From positions 1 through 64,000 of the forward strand of contig BGOK01000012.1 in NCBI GenBank assembly GCA_003569205.1: a stretch of DNA of 64,000 bases. Reading direction: 5' to 3'. This document shows positions 8,280-17,040 of this stretch, one piece after another. Made by a program: the position numbers and the translations under genes. The notes under the pieces are model-generated. The model searched no databases. It had not been told where the DNA came from and saw only the letters and a program-made list of their open reading frames with translations. The stretch is from Verrucomicrobiota bacterium (GTDB lineage Bacteria > Verrucomicrobiota > Verrucomicrobiia > Opitutales > UBA953). Position 1 is the first letter of the stretch; the number at the start of each line of letters is the position of its first letter.

Positions 8280-8664
8280 TGTCGCACTGAGGGGGAAGAG
8301 CAGCAAGGGTGGGGAAGAGTACAGAGGACGGAGTACAGAGGACGTGAGTTACGAAGACCGTGCAAAGGTGCAAATCGGAGCAGAGCTCCTGTGCAAAGGT
8401 GGAAAGGTGAATGACAAAACAGGTAGGGGCGGGGCGGAGGCAGAGGAGATTACAGAGTACAGAGTTCAGAGTACGGATTTGGGAGGCATGAGGTAGGGGC
8501 GTGACTTTGCCGCGCCCTCCTTGAGGGGAGGTCAAGGCGAAGCCTTGCCCCTACCCGCGAGCGGAGCTCGCGAAAAGACAAGAGGCAGGCTAGGTTGGCA
8601 CGCAGTGCCAACCTAGCCTCAAGGCAAGCGAAGCAACTAGGACCGCACGAGGTGCGGTCCCTAC
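8280..8664. repeat. Intergenic repeat cassette 5
   Basis: It contains a GTACAGAGGACGGAG run (about 8311-8345), the GTGCAAAGGTGCAAATCGG element with GGAGC-AGA-GCTCC (about 8359-8409), a second GATTACAGAGTACAGAG run (about 8449-8477), the GGGGCGTGAC-TTT-GCCGCGCCC, AAGGC-GAA-GCCTT and GAGC-GGA-GCTC hairpins (about 8495-8572), then hairpins 8591-8618 and 8638-8664 (GGACCGCAC-GAG-GTGCGGTCC). The copy at 8591 reads CCAACCTAGCC where others read CCAACCCTACC. Confidence 0.85.
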
Positions 8665-8674
8665 CAGACGCAGC

Positions 8675-9676
8675 TTAGCGTTCCTGGCGGGGGCCGCCGA
8701 GAGCTTCCTCGCTGACTTGGTATATAAAGTAAGCATGCCAAAATAACGCAGGGCGGGCTTCACTGGTCCACACGACTTCGGTGCGCAGGAATTTTTCGCG
8801 GGCTTCCCATGCGTCGGGCGAAGTGGGGCCAGCCCCGAGGGCTATCATATCGTTCAACGGCTGGCCCGACAGCCGTAGGTCGGCCAGTTTCACCAAGGTG
8901 CCACGCGCAAATTGTCCTTGGCCGGAGATCTCGGCGATGCCGCGGTCGAAGCGGATGACGATGGACTCCTCCCCTTCCGCGATATGCTCGGGCATAATGC
9001 GGGCCTTGCCGGTCAAAGCATCCCCATGGCGGCTGGCCGTGAAGTCATACCCGTAGGCCTTGAGCGAAAGTCCATAGGCGCTTCCCATACGCACCAGATA
9101 GCCCTCCGCGGTCCGGCTCACCAAAAGCTCCATATCTCGGTAGTTGGTATAATAGCCTTCGATCTTTGTTGGGCGGGCACTGGCGGCGACCATGGCCGTG
9201 AGGAGGCCTTCATTGGAACGCAAGGAGTAGGCCGTATCCAAGACGTCGCCAAACTCGATGATGCGCTGCTGGCGTTCCGTGAAGGGCGCAAAGAGCGGCT
9301 CCAGTCGATCGACTGGATTCACGCGCTGGTTGAAAGAATACTGGATAAAGGTCTCGGTGTTGGCATTCCAGGAGGAGGTGGCCACCAATTCCTCGAGCTG
9401 TTTCTCCGCGCCGCTATCTGGGCGAATACCCCGAAGCCCCTTAACTTCACGCTTTAGTCCCTCGCATCGTTGGCTGGTAATCGAAATAAAGTCACGCAGC
9501 TCGCTCAGAGAAATCTCCTGGGGCGCTTGACCGTACTTCCATGCGAGACGGAAGCGCGGCTCATCGGATCGCGGCGAAAGGTACCACGAACCCCAACAGG
9601 CAAGGCACAGCGCCGTGAGACCGAAGAGATACCAGTCCCAGTTAGCAGGGAGGCTTAGAGCCCAAGGTTTTTTCAT
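8675..9676 (-). CDS. Membrane-anchored protein of unknown function
   Basis: A 333-residue protein with one N-terminal membrane segment (about residues 15-32, WYLFGLTALCLACWGSWYL) and a large soluble part presumably outside the cytoplasmic membrane. A helical stretch (about 55-110: LSELRDFISITSQRCEGLKRE...) precedes mixed alpha/beta sequence with GYLVRMGSAYGLSLKAYGYDF. The N-anchor plus coiled segment layout recalls PilO/GspM-like assembly proteins, but sequence support is too weak to name it. It stands alone, with repeat cassettes on both sides, the downstream one beginning 11 bp after the stop. Confidence 0.75.
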   Translation of the reverse strand: MKKPWALSLPANWDWYLFGLTALCLACWGSWYLSPRSDEPRFRLAWKYGQAPQEISLSELRDFISITSQRCEGLKREVKGLRGIRPDSGAEKQLEELVATSSWNANTETFIQYSFNQRVNPVDRLEPLFAPFTERQQRIIEFGDVLDTAYSLRSNEGLLTAMVAASARPTKIEGYYTNYRDMELLVSRTAEGYLVRMGSAYGLSLKAYGYDFTASRHGDALTGKARIMPEHIAEGEESIVIRFDRGIAEISGQGQFARGTLVKLADLRLSGQPLNDMIALGAGPTSPDAWEAREKFLRTEVVWTSEARPALFWHAYFIYQVSEEALGGPRQER

Positions 9677-9739
9677 ATAAAGAATCCCATTACACCCTGA
9701 AACCTCGGCGGCGGCAATCTTCCGGCAGACGACTTACTC

Positions 9740-10347
9740 ACAGGGGCGATACGAGCGGAGCTCGTGAGGGGGCGCGGGGGGAAGAGAAGCAAGCGGCAGT
9801 GCAAAGGTGCGGTCAGGGAAGATTACAGAGTACAGAGGACGGAGGACGGAGGAGAGGCAGGTGCAAAGGTGCAAATCGGCCGGAGGCCGGTGCAAAGGTG
9901 GAAAGGTGAAGGCAGGGAAGATTATAGAGTAAGGAGTTCAGAGTACGGAAGAGAGGCAGGTGCAAAGGTGCAAATCGGCCAGAGGCCGGTGGAAAAGTGG
10001 AAAAGGTGAATGACGTAGAGAAGATTACAGAGTACGGAGTACAGAGTACAGATTTGGGAGGCATGAGGTAGGGGCGTGGCTTTGCCGCGCCCTCCTAGGG
10101 TAGGAGGTCAAGGCGGAGCCTTGCCCCTACCCGATACAGACGAGGCGGCTAGGTTGGCACGCAGTGCCAACCCTACCCGAGACAAGCGAGGCACTGGGGT
10201 CGCACGTGGTGCGGTTCCTACCTGAGGCAGGCGTGGCAGCTAAAGGAAGGGGGAACCGGGGACCGGGAAGGATACGTGGTGGGCACAAGCGGCCGGAGGC
10301 CGCAGCACAATCAGGTAGGCTAGGGCAGCACGTGGTGCGGTCCCTAC
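9740..10347. repeat. Intergenic repeat cassette 6
   Basis: It includes a partial GTGCAAAGGTGC element (about 9798), two full elements with GGCC-GGA-GGCC and GGCC-AGA-GGCC inner hairpins (about 9858-9909 and 9959-10008), three GATTACAGAGTACAGAG-type runs between them, the GGGGCGTGGC-TTT-GCCGCGCCC and AAGGC-GGA-GCCTT hairpins (10070-10131), then 10149-10177, a GGTCGCAC-GTG-GTGCGGTTCC hairpin (10197-10222), the GGGACCGGGAAGG...CACAAGCGGCC element (10256-10310) and a GGGCAGCAC-GTG-GTGCGGTCCCTACC unit ending at 10347. In this last unit the two arms come from two different hairpin types, which looks like a recombinant. Confidence 0.85.
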
Positions 10348-10348
10348 C

Positions 10349-11299
10349 TTACTTCCAGAGCCACTCGAGGGCGGCGGGGAGGGTGGCGGCGACGGCCTTG
10401 CCGTCGACGTGGCCAGCTTTCTTACAGAAGACGTATTGGTAAGCGTAGCCTTTCTTGGCGAGGACGGCGGCCATGCGTTCGTTGGCTTCGACCCAGTTAT
10501 GGTAGGAGGGCGGGACGGGGCGGTCCCACCCGTTATCCTTCTCGCCTACCTGCATCCAGATACGAAGCGGTTTCTTCTCCGTCTTCATGAGCAGGTTCTC
10601 ATGGTACTCCCAAGCGCCGTGCGGGGTCTTCGGGTCCTCGGGGAATTGCTGGTTCACAAACGTGCCCGAGTAACTGAGCACGCGGCGATACCATTCGGGG
10701 TGATACCAGGCCATGGTGAGCGCAGCCGCGGCGCCCGAGCTGCCACCCATGGCCGCCCGCTGGTCGGGGTTCTTGCTGAAAACGATACCGTAGTCCTTGG
10801 CCACGCGCGGGAGGATTTCGGTCTCGATGAACTCGGCGTATTTGCCCGACATGGTGTCATACTCGAGCCCGCGCTGGCTGCCCTTGCTATCGCCGCCGCC
10901 GGATTCGACCATGACCGCGACTTGGACCGGCACGCGCTTTTCGGCGATGAGGTTATCGAGCACCGTGGCCATGCGCTTGGTATACCAGGGCCCATCGGTC
11001 ACCACGATGAAGGGGACCGGCTTGCCCGAGACATACTGTGCAGGGATGTAGACCTGAACCTTGCGCTTATAAGGGACAACTTCGCCGGGCTTGTTCTTGG
11101 CAATGCCCGGGTAGAGTTTGCTCTCGGTCGACTCGATCACGAATTCCTTGATGGTGCCCTTCGGCACCCCGGGCTTAGCCGCCATCTCGGGGGCCGACTT
11201 ATAATCGGGCCCGATGGACGAATCGTTGGGACCAGACGCCGCGGCGGCGAGGAGTCCGAACGAAAGGCAGGCGCTTAGGCCGAGGAGACGGAAAATCAT
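10349..11299 (-). CDS. Exported esterase of the enterochelin-esterase-like (Esterase_D) family
   Basis: A 316-residue alpha/beta hydrolase with a signal peptide (MIFRLLGLSACLSFGLLAAAASG). Core features: VQVYIPAQYVSGKPVPFIVVTDG (strand before the oxyanion hole), the nucleophile elbow in MGGSSGAAAAL (catalytic Ser near residue 188), GEKDNGWD with a likely acid residue, and a C-terminal AGHVDG with the likely catalytic His. The family hydrolyses siderophore esters, acetylxylan or feruloyl esters; the substrate here is unknown, but a periplasmic or secreted carbohydrate esterase is plausible (inference). The stop is 1 bp from the CTACC end of the preceding repeat hairpin. No operon partner. Confidence 0.85.
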   Translation of the reverse strand: MIFRLLGLSACLSFGLLAAAASGPNDSSIGPDYKSAPEMAAKPGVPKGTIKEFVIESTESKLYPGIAKNKPGEVVPYKRKVQVYIPAQYVSGKPVPFIVVTDGPWYTKRMATVLDNLIAEKRVPVQVAVMVESGGGDSKGSQRGLEYDTMSGKYAEFIETEILPRVAKDYGIVFSKNPDQRAAMGGSSGAAAALTMAWYHPEWYRRVLSYSGTFVNQQFPEDPKTPHGAWEYHENLLMKTEKKPLRIWMQVGEKDNGWDRPVPPSYHNWVEANERMAAVLAKKGYAYQYVFCKKAGHVDGKAVAATLPAALEWLWK

Positions 11300-11601
11300 A
11301 GCAAGGAGACCCGACAGAAACTGGGCAGTTCCCTCAGGAAAAGCGATTGTATTAGAATCTCATTGACGGATTTCCGCGCTTGGCGATGTTCCTCGACCTC
11401 GTGATCAACACGCCCAACAGCATCCTACGACAAGGAGCGGACATAGGTCTGCCCCTTGGAGAGACGCGTTGATTTCACGATAAGTCCACCAGTCGACTCC
11501 TCCCCTGCCGGGCGCCCTTACGCCCGCGGGTTTTCACCTCCGGCCGCCTCGTGTAGTGGCCGCGGGCTTCCTTCGCACGACACCCAACCCTTTAAATAAC
11601 T
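11300..11601. other. Gene-poor spacer
   Basis: I see no supported gene here. A 28-codon frame starting MFLDLVINTPNSILRQ (about 11384) is too short to call. The segment lacks the repeat cassettes and may carry the divergent promoters of the esterase and of the small coiled-coil gene. A GC-rich inverted stretch lies at about 11513-11531 (GGGCGCCC...GCCCGCGGG). Confidence 0.4.
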
Positions 11602-11760
11602 ATGAACATTCATCATCTCATCGGAGAAATCCTCGAAGAACTCAAAACCCTCAGGGAAGAAAACGCCCTGCTCAGGCACGAAGTCGCCGCCCTGCACACC
11701 AAGCTCGCCTTGGTGGAGCATAAGGTCGACAGCGTGGCGGAGGAAATGGGGATGATCTAG
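11602..11760 (+). CDS. 52-residue coiled-coil (leucine-zipper-like) protein
   Basis: ATG at 11602 to TAG at 11758-11760. The product is strongly helical with heptad-spaced Leu/Ile/Val (LIGEILEELKTLREENALLR, HEVAALHTKLALVEHKV), charged e/g positions and no Pro, so it should form a coiled-coil dimer or bundle. Codon use matches neighbours and the frame ends just before the repeat cassette. I do not recognise a family; it resembles small zipper or SlyX/YabA-like helical proteins only in general character. Upstream TTTAAATAACT gives no clear Shine-Dalgarno site. Confidence 0.6.
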   Translation: MNIHHLIGEILEELKTLREENALLRHEVAALHTKLALVEHKVDSVAEEMGMI

Positions 11761-12358
11761 GGCGCCGCGGAGCCGCGGAGTACGGAGTACAGAGTACAGA
11801 GTACAGATTACGGAGTACGGAGGACGTGAGGACGTGAGGAGAGGCAGGTGCAAAAGTGCAAATCGGCCGATGGCCGGTGCAAAGGTGGAAAGGTGGAGGC
11901 GGAGAAGAGTGCAGAGTGCTGGGTCGAGTACGGAGTACAGATCTGGGAGGCATGAGGTAGGGGCGTGGCTTTGCCGCGCCCTCCTGCGGGGGAGTGCAAG
12001 GCGGAGCCTTGCCCCTACCCGCGAGCGGAGCTCGCGCAGTTAAATCGAGATTCGGACGTCACTCGGCGAACGGACGCGACGCAGTCGCGCCCCTACCCGA
12101 GGCAGGTGAGGCAGCTACAGAAAGGGGGAACCGGGGACCGGGAAGGTTGCGGCGCAACGGACGCGACGCAGTCGCGCCCCTACCCGAGGCAGGCGAGGCA
12201 GCTACAGAAAGGGGGAACCGGGGACCGGGAAGGTTGCGCGATGGGCACAAGCGGCCGAAGGCCGCAGCACAATTCGAGGCAGGCTAGGTTGGCACGCAGT
12301 GCCAACCCTACCCGATACAGGCGAGGCAGACTAGGGCAGCACGCGGTGCTGCCCCTAC
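11761..12358. repeat. Intergenic repeat cassette 7 with internal tandem duplication
   Basis: It begins directly after the small gene with GTACGGAGTACAGAGTACAG runs (about 11778-11835), then the GTGCAAAAGTGCAAATCGG element with GGCC-GAT-GGCC (about 11847-11897), the GGGGCGTGGC-TTT-GCCGCGCCC, AAGGC-GGA-GCCTT and GAGC-GGA-GCTC hairpins (11958-12037), and the TCGAGATTCGGACGTCACTC block. From 12071 an 87-bp unit (GCGAC-GCA-GTCGC hairpin plus the GGGACCGGGAAGG element) is present twice in tandem, to about 12238. Hairpins follow at 12284-12312 and 12331-12358 (GGGCAGCAC-GCG-GTGCTGCCC). Confidence 0.9.
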
Positions 12359-12363
12359 CTCAC

Positions 12364-13713
12364 TTAGACCAGTTTCTTGAGTTCGCCGGAGCTGTCGCCG
12401 AACTGGACGTCGCGGATGTCCATGCGATTCAGCATGGAGACCCAGAGGTTGTTCAACGGGGTTTCCTTGCCGTACTGGATGCTACGACCCTGGCGGATTG
12501 TACCGCAACCGCGGCCAGCGAGAAGGATTGGAAGGTCGTCGTGGTTGTGGCGGTTACCGTCGCCGTTACCCGAACCGTAGACGATCATCGAGTGGTCGAG
12601 GAGCGTGCCGTCGCCTTCCTTGACCGACTTCAAGCGGTTGAGGAAGTAAGCCAACTGCGTCGTGTGGAAGACATTAATGTCCTGGATCTTCGCCATCTTC
12701 GCCGGATCGTTGCCGTGGTGGGAAAGGCTGTGGTGACCCTCGCGCACGTTGATGAAAGGGTACGAACGGTTGCTGCCTTCGTTGGCGAAGACGAAGGTTG
12801 AGATGCGCGTCGTATCGGTCTGGAACGCCAGGACGACGAGGTCAGCGAGGAGGCGGAGGTGTTCCTCGTAGCTCTGCGGGATACCGGCCGGGGCCTTAAC
12901 GCCCGCCGGGAGCTTGGGCGCGCTCGAGGCACCCGCTCTGGAGATACGCTGTTCCATTTCACGAACCGCGGTGAAGTATTCGTCGAGCTTGCGCTGGTCA
13001 TCGGCGCCGAGGCGCACATTGAGTTCGCGGAAGTCGTCACGCACAGCGTCGAGGACGCTCTTCCGTTCGGCATCGCGGCGGGCGCGTTCGAGGTCAGTGC
13101 CTGAACCAAACAGGCGCTCGAAGATTAGCTTAGGGCTGACCTCCTTCGGCATCGGCTGGGTGGAGGAGCGCCAGGACATGTTAGACTCGTAAATGCAGCT
13201 ATAACCGGAGTCGCAACCACCAGCCATTTTGCTGGAATCGGCACCGACCTCAAGGGAGGCCAAGCGCGTGCGGTCGCCCATGCGAGCGGCGGCGATTTGG
13301 TCGACGGAAACCCCGACCTTGATATTAGCACCATCGGTCTTGCGCGGCTGAGCGCCGGTCAAGTAGGCCGCCATCGCGCGAGCGTGGTCGCCACCGCCGT
13401 CACCGTTGGCGCGCGCCTTGTCGGCCGTCAGGCCAGAGAGAATTGAGAAATCCTTGGTCAAGTCCGCCAGCGGCGCGAGGATCGGCGGCAGTTTAGCTGG
13501 GAGCGCCCCTTCGGTCGCGACGCGCCAGGCACTAGGGACGACGCCATTCGGAATGTAAACGTAGGCCATGCGGTTCGGCGCGGCCTGGGCGATGGGCGTA
13601 TTGCCGGCGGCCCAGCTCGTTTGCATACCCATCTTCTCGAGCCAAGGCAGCGCGAGGGTGACGCCCATGCCCTTAAGGACGGTGCGGCGGCTGAGGACTT
13701 TATCGTGGATCAT
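12364..13713 (-). CDS. DUF1552 family Tat-exported protein
   Basis: A 449-residue protein starting with a twin-arginine signal (SRRTVLKGMGVTLALPWLE) and typical DUF1552 features: YIPNGVVPSAW, FSILSGLTADKA, GGGDHARAMAAYLTG, SLEVG and FVFANEGSNRSYP. The family is found largely in planctomycetes and verrucomicrobia, usually next to a DUF1592/DUF1587 cytochrome, as here: the cytochrome gene ends 12 bp upstream on the same strand. It has an alkaline-phosphatase/sulfatase-like fold by family description and is thought to work with the partner in periplasmic oxidation or hydrolysis, but the substrate is unknown. Only 5 bp separate its stop from the repeat hairpin at 12358. Confidence 0.9.
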   Translation of the reverse strand: MIHDKVLSRRTVLKGMGVTLALPWLEKMGMQTSWAAGNTPIAQAAPNRMAYVYIPNGVVPSAWRVATEGALPAKLPPILAPLADLTKDFSILSGLTADKARANGDGGGDHARAMAAYLTGAQPRKTDGANIKVGVSVDQIAAARMGDRTRLASLEVGADSSKMAGGCDSGYSCIYESNMSWRSSTQPMPKEVSPKLIFERLFGSGTDLERARRDAERKSVLDAVRDDFRELNVRLGADDQRKLDEYFTAVREMEQRISRAGASSAPKLPAGVKAPAGIPQSYEEHLRLLADLVVLAFQTDTTRISTFVFANEGSNRSYPFINVREGHHSLSHHGNDPAKMAKIQDINVFHTTQLAYFLNRLKSVKEGDGTLLDHSMIVYGSGNGDGNRHNHDDLPILLAGRGCGTIRQGRSIQYGKETPLNNLWVSMLNRMDIRDVQFGDSSGELKKLV

Positions 13714-13725
13714 GGCGGAAAAGGA

Positions 13726-16052
13726 TTATTTCTTTTTAGGAGGGGTCTGGACGCTTTCAACCTGCGAAATGCCGCGACGGAGGCGGAAGGGCTCGCTCAA
13801 GACAACAGCCATCACGACGGCGGAGAAGCGGTTTTCGCCCTTCTGAACCGAAAGCACCATCTTATCGAGGGTCGGCTCGTCATAGAACTCCAGCCCCCGG
13901 CCCAGGCCGTAGGTCAGCAGTTTGGCGGAAAAATTCCGGACATACTTCTCGTTATCGGCCTTTAATACCGACTTCAGTTGGGAAGCGCCGGCAAACGTCC
14001 GCCCATCGGGCAACTTGCCGGCCGTATTAATGAGCACCCCCTCATCCATGGTACGACTCCGGCCGATGGCATCGAACTTCTCAAAAGCGAAGCCGATGGC
14101 ATCCATGCGATTATGGCAGGAAGCGCAGGCCGGATTAATGCGGTGCTGTTCGAGCCGTTGGCGGAGATTACCGGTGAGCTGCTTTTGGCCCTCAAGCGAT
14201 GGCACATCTTGGGGGGCAGGCGGGGGCGGCGTTCCGAGAATCTGTTCGAGGATCCACTTGCCACGCTTCACGGGGGAAGTCCGATCCGGGTTGGAGGTCG
14301 CCGTCAGGATACTTGCCTGCGTGAGGACGCCGCCCCGTTCGCCCTTAGGCAACGTCACGCGGACGAAATCGCCAGCCCGGCGCGACTCCACATTAGGCAC
14401 CTTATACAAGTCGGCCAGCGGCCGATCGAGGTAGGTGAAGTCGGCGTCGATGATATCGAACACACTGCGATCTTCGCGCACAATCTCGGACAGGAATAAC
14501 TCCGTTTCCCTGACCATCGAAGTACGCAGCGCGTCATCGAACTCGGGGAACTGCTTGGTATCGGGCGTCACCAGGGCCAAGCGGCGCGTCTGGAGCCACT
14601 GGAGGGCGAAGCCAGTCACCAGGTATTGGGAGCGCTTGTCTTTAAGGAGGCGCTTCGTCTGGGCCTCGAGGTTGGCGGAAAGTTTGCCGGCGTTCGCCAA
14701 GGCGAACAACTCCTCATCGGGCATCGAGCCCCAGAGGAAATAACTCAAGCGCGACGCCAAGGCGAACTCTGCAATCGGGTGGGCATCTTTCGCGAAGGGC
14801 TGATCATCCTGTTCAATCCGGAAGACGAATTTGGGCGAGGCCAGGACGACGGAAATCATCGCTTGGGCACCGGCTTCCCAGGACCCACCGGTGGTCTCGG
14901 CCGTCGTAAATACCTTGGTATAACGCTGCATTTCAGTGGCGGTGGCGGGTCGGCGGAAAGCGCGGCTCACGAAAAGATTCACCATCGCACGGGCACGATC
15001 GTCGCCCTTCTTGGTGCCGGCGAAATCGGCCAGCTTCCGTTGTAAATCAGTGCGCGTGTCGGTGGGCCCGAGCAATTGATAACGGTACGTCCCAAGACGA
15101 CGGCTGCCAGATTTGAGATCGGGCGGAGGGTTGGCCCACGTCACAGCGAGCGTGTGTTTGCCAGCTGTTAGCTTCACCTTCGCATCGACCCTCTCGGCCC
15201 CGCGGCTGGTCTTCACCTTGAGCGACTGGGTGCCGACCGTCTTCCCATCCACCACGAGGTTAACGACCGCCGCTTGATCGCCAGGGTTACCGACGCCCAC
15301 CAAGTGGGCGCGGAAGATATATTCGCCCTCGCGCGGGGCGTCGAAAGTGGCGGATAAAGTCGCGTCGTTAAAAATCCGCATCTGGTCCTCGGAGCGACCC
15401 CGCGGGAACATATTATACCCGTCAACATTGAGTACATCGAGCTTCTGCTCGGCCGTCGGCATGACGCGTTCCGCGATGACCTTAGCCGAGGCGATGAAGC
15501 GCTCCAGGTGGACGGGGGAGAACGTCAGCACATCGCCGATATTGTCGAAACCGTAGCCCGTATCATCGGCGGGGAAGTCGACGGAAAAGTTGCCTTCGAT
15601 ATAGCAAAGGTCGCGGATGGTGTTGTTGTATTCCGTGTGGTTGAGGCGGCGAACGGTCACCTTACCGGGATCGACTTTGGCTTGAGCGACTGCTTGCCCG
15701 AGGAGGCCGCGGATTTGCTTCTGCAACTCATCGATTTCGGCCTGGGAGGGCCGCGTCTTACGTTCGGGCGGCGGCATCTCGCCCGCGGTCACTTGGGTGA
15801 GCAACTGGCGCCACATCCGTTGATCGCGATAAATCCCGTTGCCATCCTTATGGAGCTCTAGGTTGAGATCGGCCTTCGTCTTATCGTTGCCGTGACAATC
15901 GTAGCAGTACTTTCGAGGAAAGGTTGCACCCCTTGCTTGAAGTCGAGCGGCGCCGCCGACACGCCCGTCCCCAGCCCGACTCCGAGGAGGAGGCAGGCCA
16001 AGCGCCCGAGGCGGAGAGTGGGCGAAGGCGACTTCACGGGCATTAAAGACAA
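13726..16052 (-). pseudogene. DUF1587/1592/1588/1585 cytochrome c protein, one frameshift
   Basis: A large exported haem protein, about 775 residues after correction. The true N-terminus (MSLMPVKSPSPTLRLGRLACL, cleavage near GVSAAPLDF) is in one frame and the rest in another. At 15911-15914 the sequence reads CTCGAAAGTAC, and one extra A restores FLEKYCYDCHG. Haem motifs are CYDCH near residue 50 and CASCH near residue 640. Between them lie the DUF1587 (VRRLNHTEYNNTIRDL), DUF1595, DUF1592 (LFVSRAFRRPAT) and DUF1588/1585 regions. It is the upstream partner of the DUF1552 gene. The family is thought to take part in periplasmic electron transfer linked to an unknown oxidation. It is marked broken because of the frameshift, probably a sequencing error. 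Confidence 0.8.
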
Positions 16053-16314
16053 AGCAGACGGACGTTGGTTGCAAACTTCGTCGGACGAGTTCGACGGCCT
16101 CCTAAGGGGTATTATTACTTAAGTTACTGAATAACAGTTAGTTAAGTACAAAATAGCCGCGAAAATGGCTGAAAGGGGCAGGCAAGGCGCCAAGGAAAGG
16201 GTCAGGGCGGGCCGGGCCCGCAAGATTTGCCCTAGGAAAAGGCGAGGTTGGACAAGAAGTTACGAAACCAAACACTCCGCTTGGGGTTCTAAACTTACCC
16301 ACCCCTCCCCCTTT
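16053..16314. promoter_or_regulatory. Divergent promoter region between DUF1592 and the secretion operon
   Basis: This 262-bp spacer separates divergent transcription units. An AT-rich block at 16110-16152 has the inverted pair ACTTAA...TTAAGT (about 16117-16147), unlike the surrounding GC-rich DNA. I see no credible gene in it. Promoter elements were not placed exactly. Confidence 0.4.
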
Positions 16315-17016
16315 ATGAAACGCGCCCCCTCCTCCCTCCGTCGGCTCCTCCTCGTCGCCGGTTTGGCTACCCTGCCGGCCTTCGCTGGAGCCGTCGATCT
16401 TGATGCCCTCGTCAAGCACTCGCCCTTTGGTGAACCCAAGAGCGTAACCGTGGCGGAGCGCCCGAGTAATCTCGAATTCCGCGGCATGTATGTCGACCGT
16501 GGCGTCACTTATTTCAGCATCTACAACACCACGACCAAACTCTCGGCTTGGGTGGCGCAAGGCGAAGCTCCCGCGGGACTCGTCCCCGTCAGCGTAAAGA
16601 GTTACGACGCCGACACTGATTCGATCATCCTCGAAAATGCTGGGCAGCCCGTAAAACTCTCGCTCCGGCAATCCGTCATTGGCGTGGCACCGGCCGCGGC
16701 CGCCCCGATCCCGCAAGTCGCCGCAGTGGCCGGCATCCAGGCACCCCCCACGGAGGGCGGCTTTAGTCGCGGTGGCTTTAACGGCGGTCAACCACCGACC
16801 CCTGAACAGATCGCGGCCTTCCGCGAGCAGATGAAGGCCCGCGGCATGTCGGACCGCGGCGGACCCAACGCTGAAGGCGGTGGTGCGCCCACCGATGGCG
16901 GTAAGCGGGACGGCGGTAAATACTCGCGCGGCGGCGAAACCTCGAACGCGGCACCGACCTCCAGCGCGGCGCCGACCAGCAATAAAGACGAAAAGCGCAG
17001 CCGCGGCGGCAAGTAA
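16315..17016 (+). CDS. GspC-like periplasmic protein of the type II secretion locus
   Basis: A 233-residue exported protein: signal peptide (MKRAPSSLRRLLLVAGLATL, then PAFAGA), a compact beta domain (about residues 45-125: LEFRGMYVDRGVTYFSIYNT, VKSYDADTDSIILENAG, VKLSLRQS) resembling the homology region of GspC/PilP proteins, and a disordered Gly/Arg/Ser-rich tail (GGFSRGGFNGG, YSRGGETSN, SRGGK). GspC links inner-membrane components to the secretin. Unlike typical GspC it has a cleavable signal rather than an uncleaved anchor, so the assignment rests on the beta domain and on being the first gene before gspG. The ATG at 16315 is chosen for its signal peptide. Confidence 0.6.
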   Translation: MKRAPSSLRRLLLVAGLATLPAFAGAVDLDALVKHSPFGEPKSVTVAERPSNLEFRGMYVDRGVTYFSIYNTTTKLSAWVAQGEAPAGLVPVSVKSYDADTDSIILENAGQPVKLSLRQSVIGVAPAAAAPIPQVAAVAGIQAPPTEGGFSRGGFNGGQPPTPEQIAAFREQMKARGMSDRGGPNAEGGGAPTDGGKRDGGKYSRGGETSNAAPTSSAAPTSNKDEKRSRGGK

Positions 17017-17040
17017 TCTCCCGTAACCCTTTCCTCACCC

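Noticed and set aside
8167..8535. N-terminal extension of the autotransporter gene
   Set aside because: Same repeat-derived translation; the signal peptide begins at 8166.
1..12358. Insertion sequences or an integron array
   Set aside because: No transposase or integrase, no target duplications, and no attC-like sites were seen; the repeats are described only as cassettes.
15900..15925. Programmed frameshifting in the DUF1592 gene
   Set aside because: No slippery heptamer or downstream structure; other genes break at similar short homopolymers, so error is simpler.
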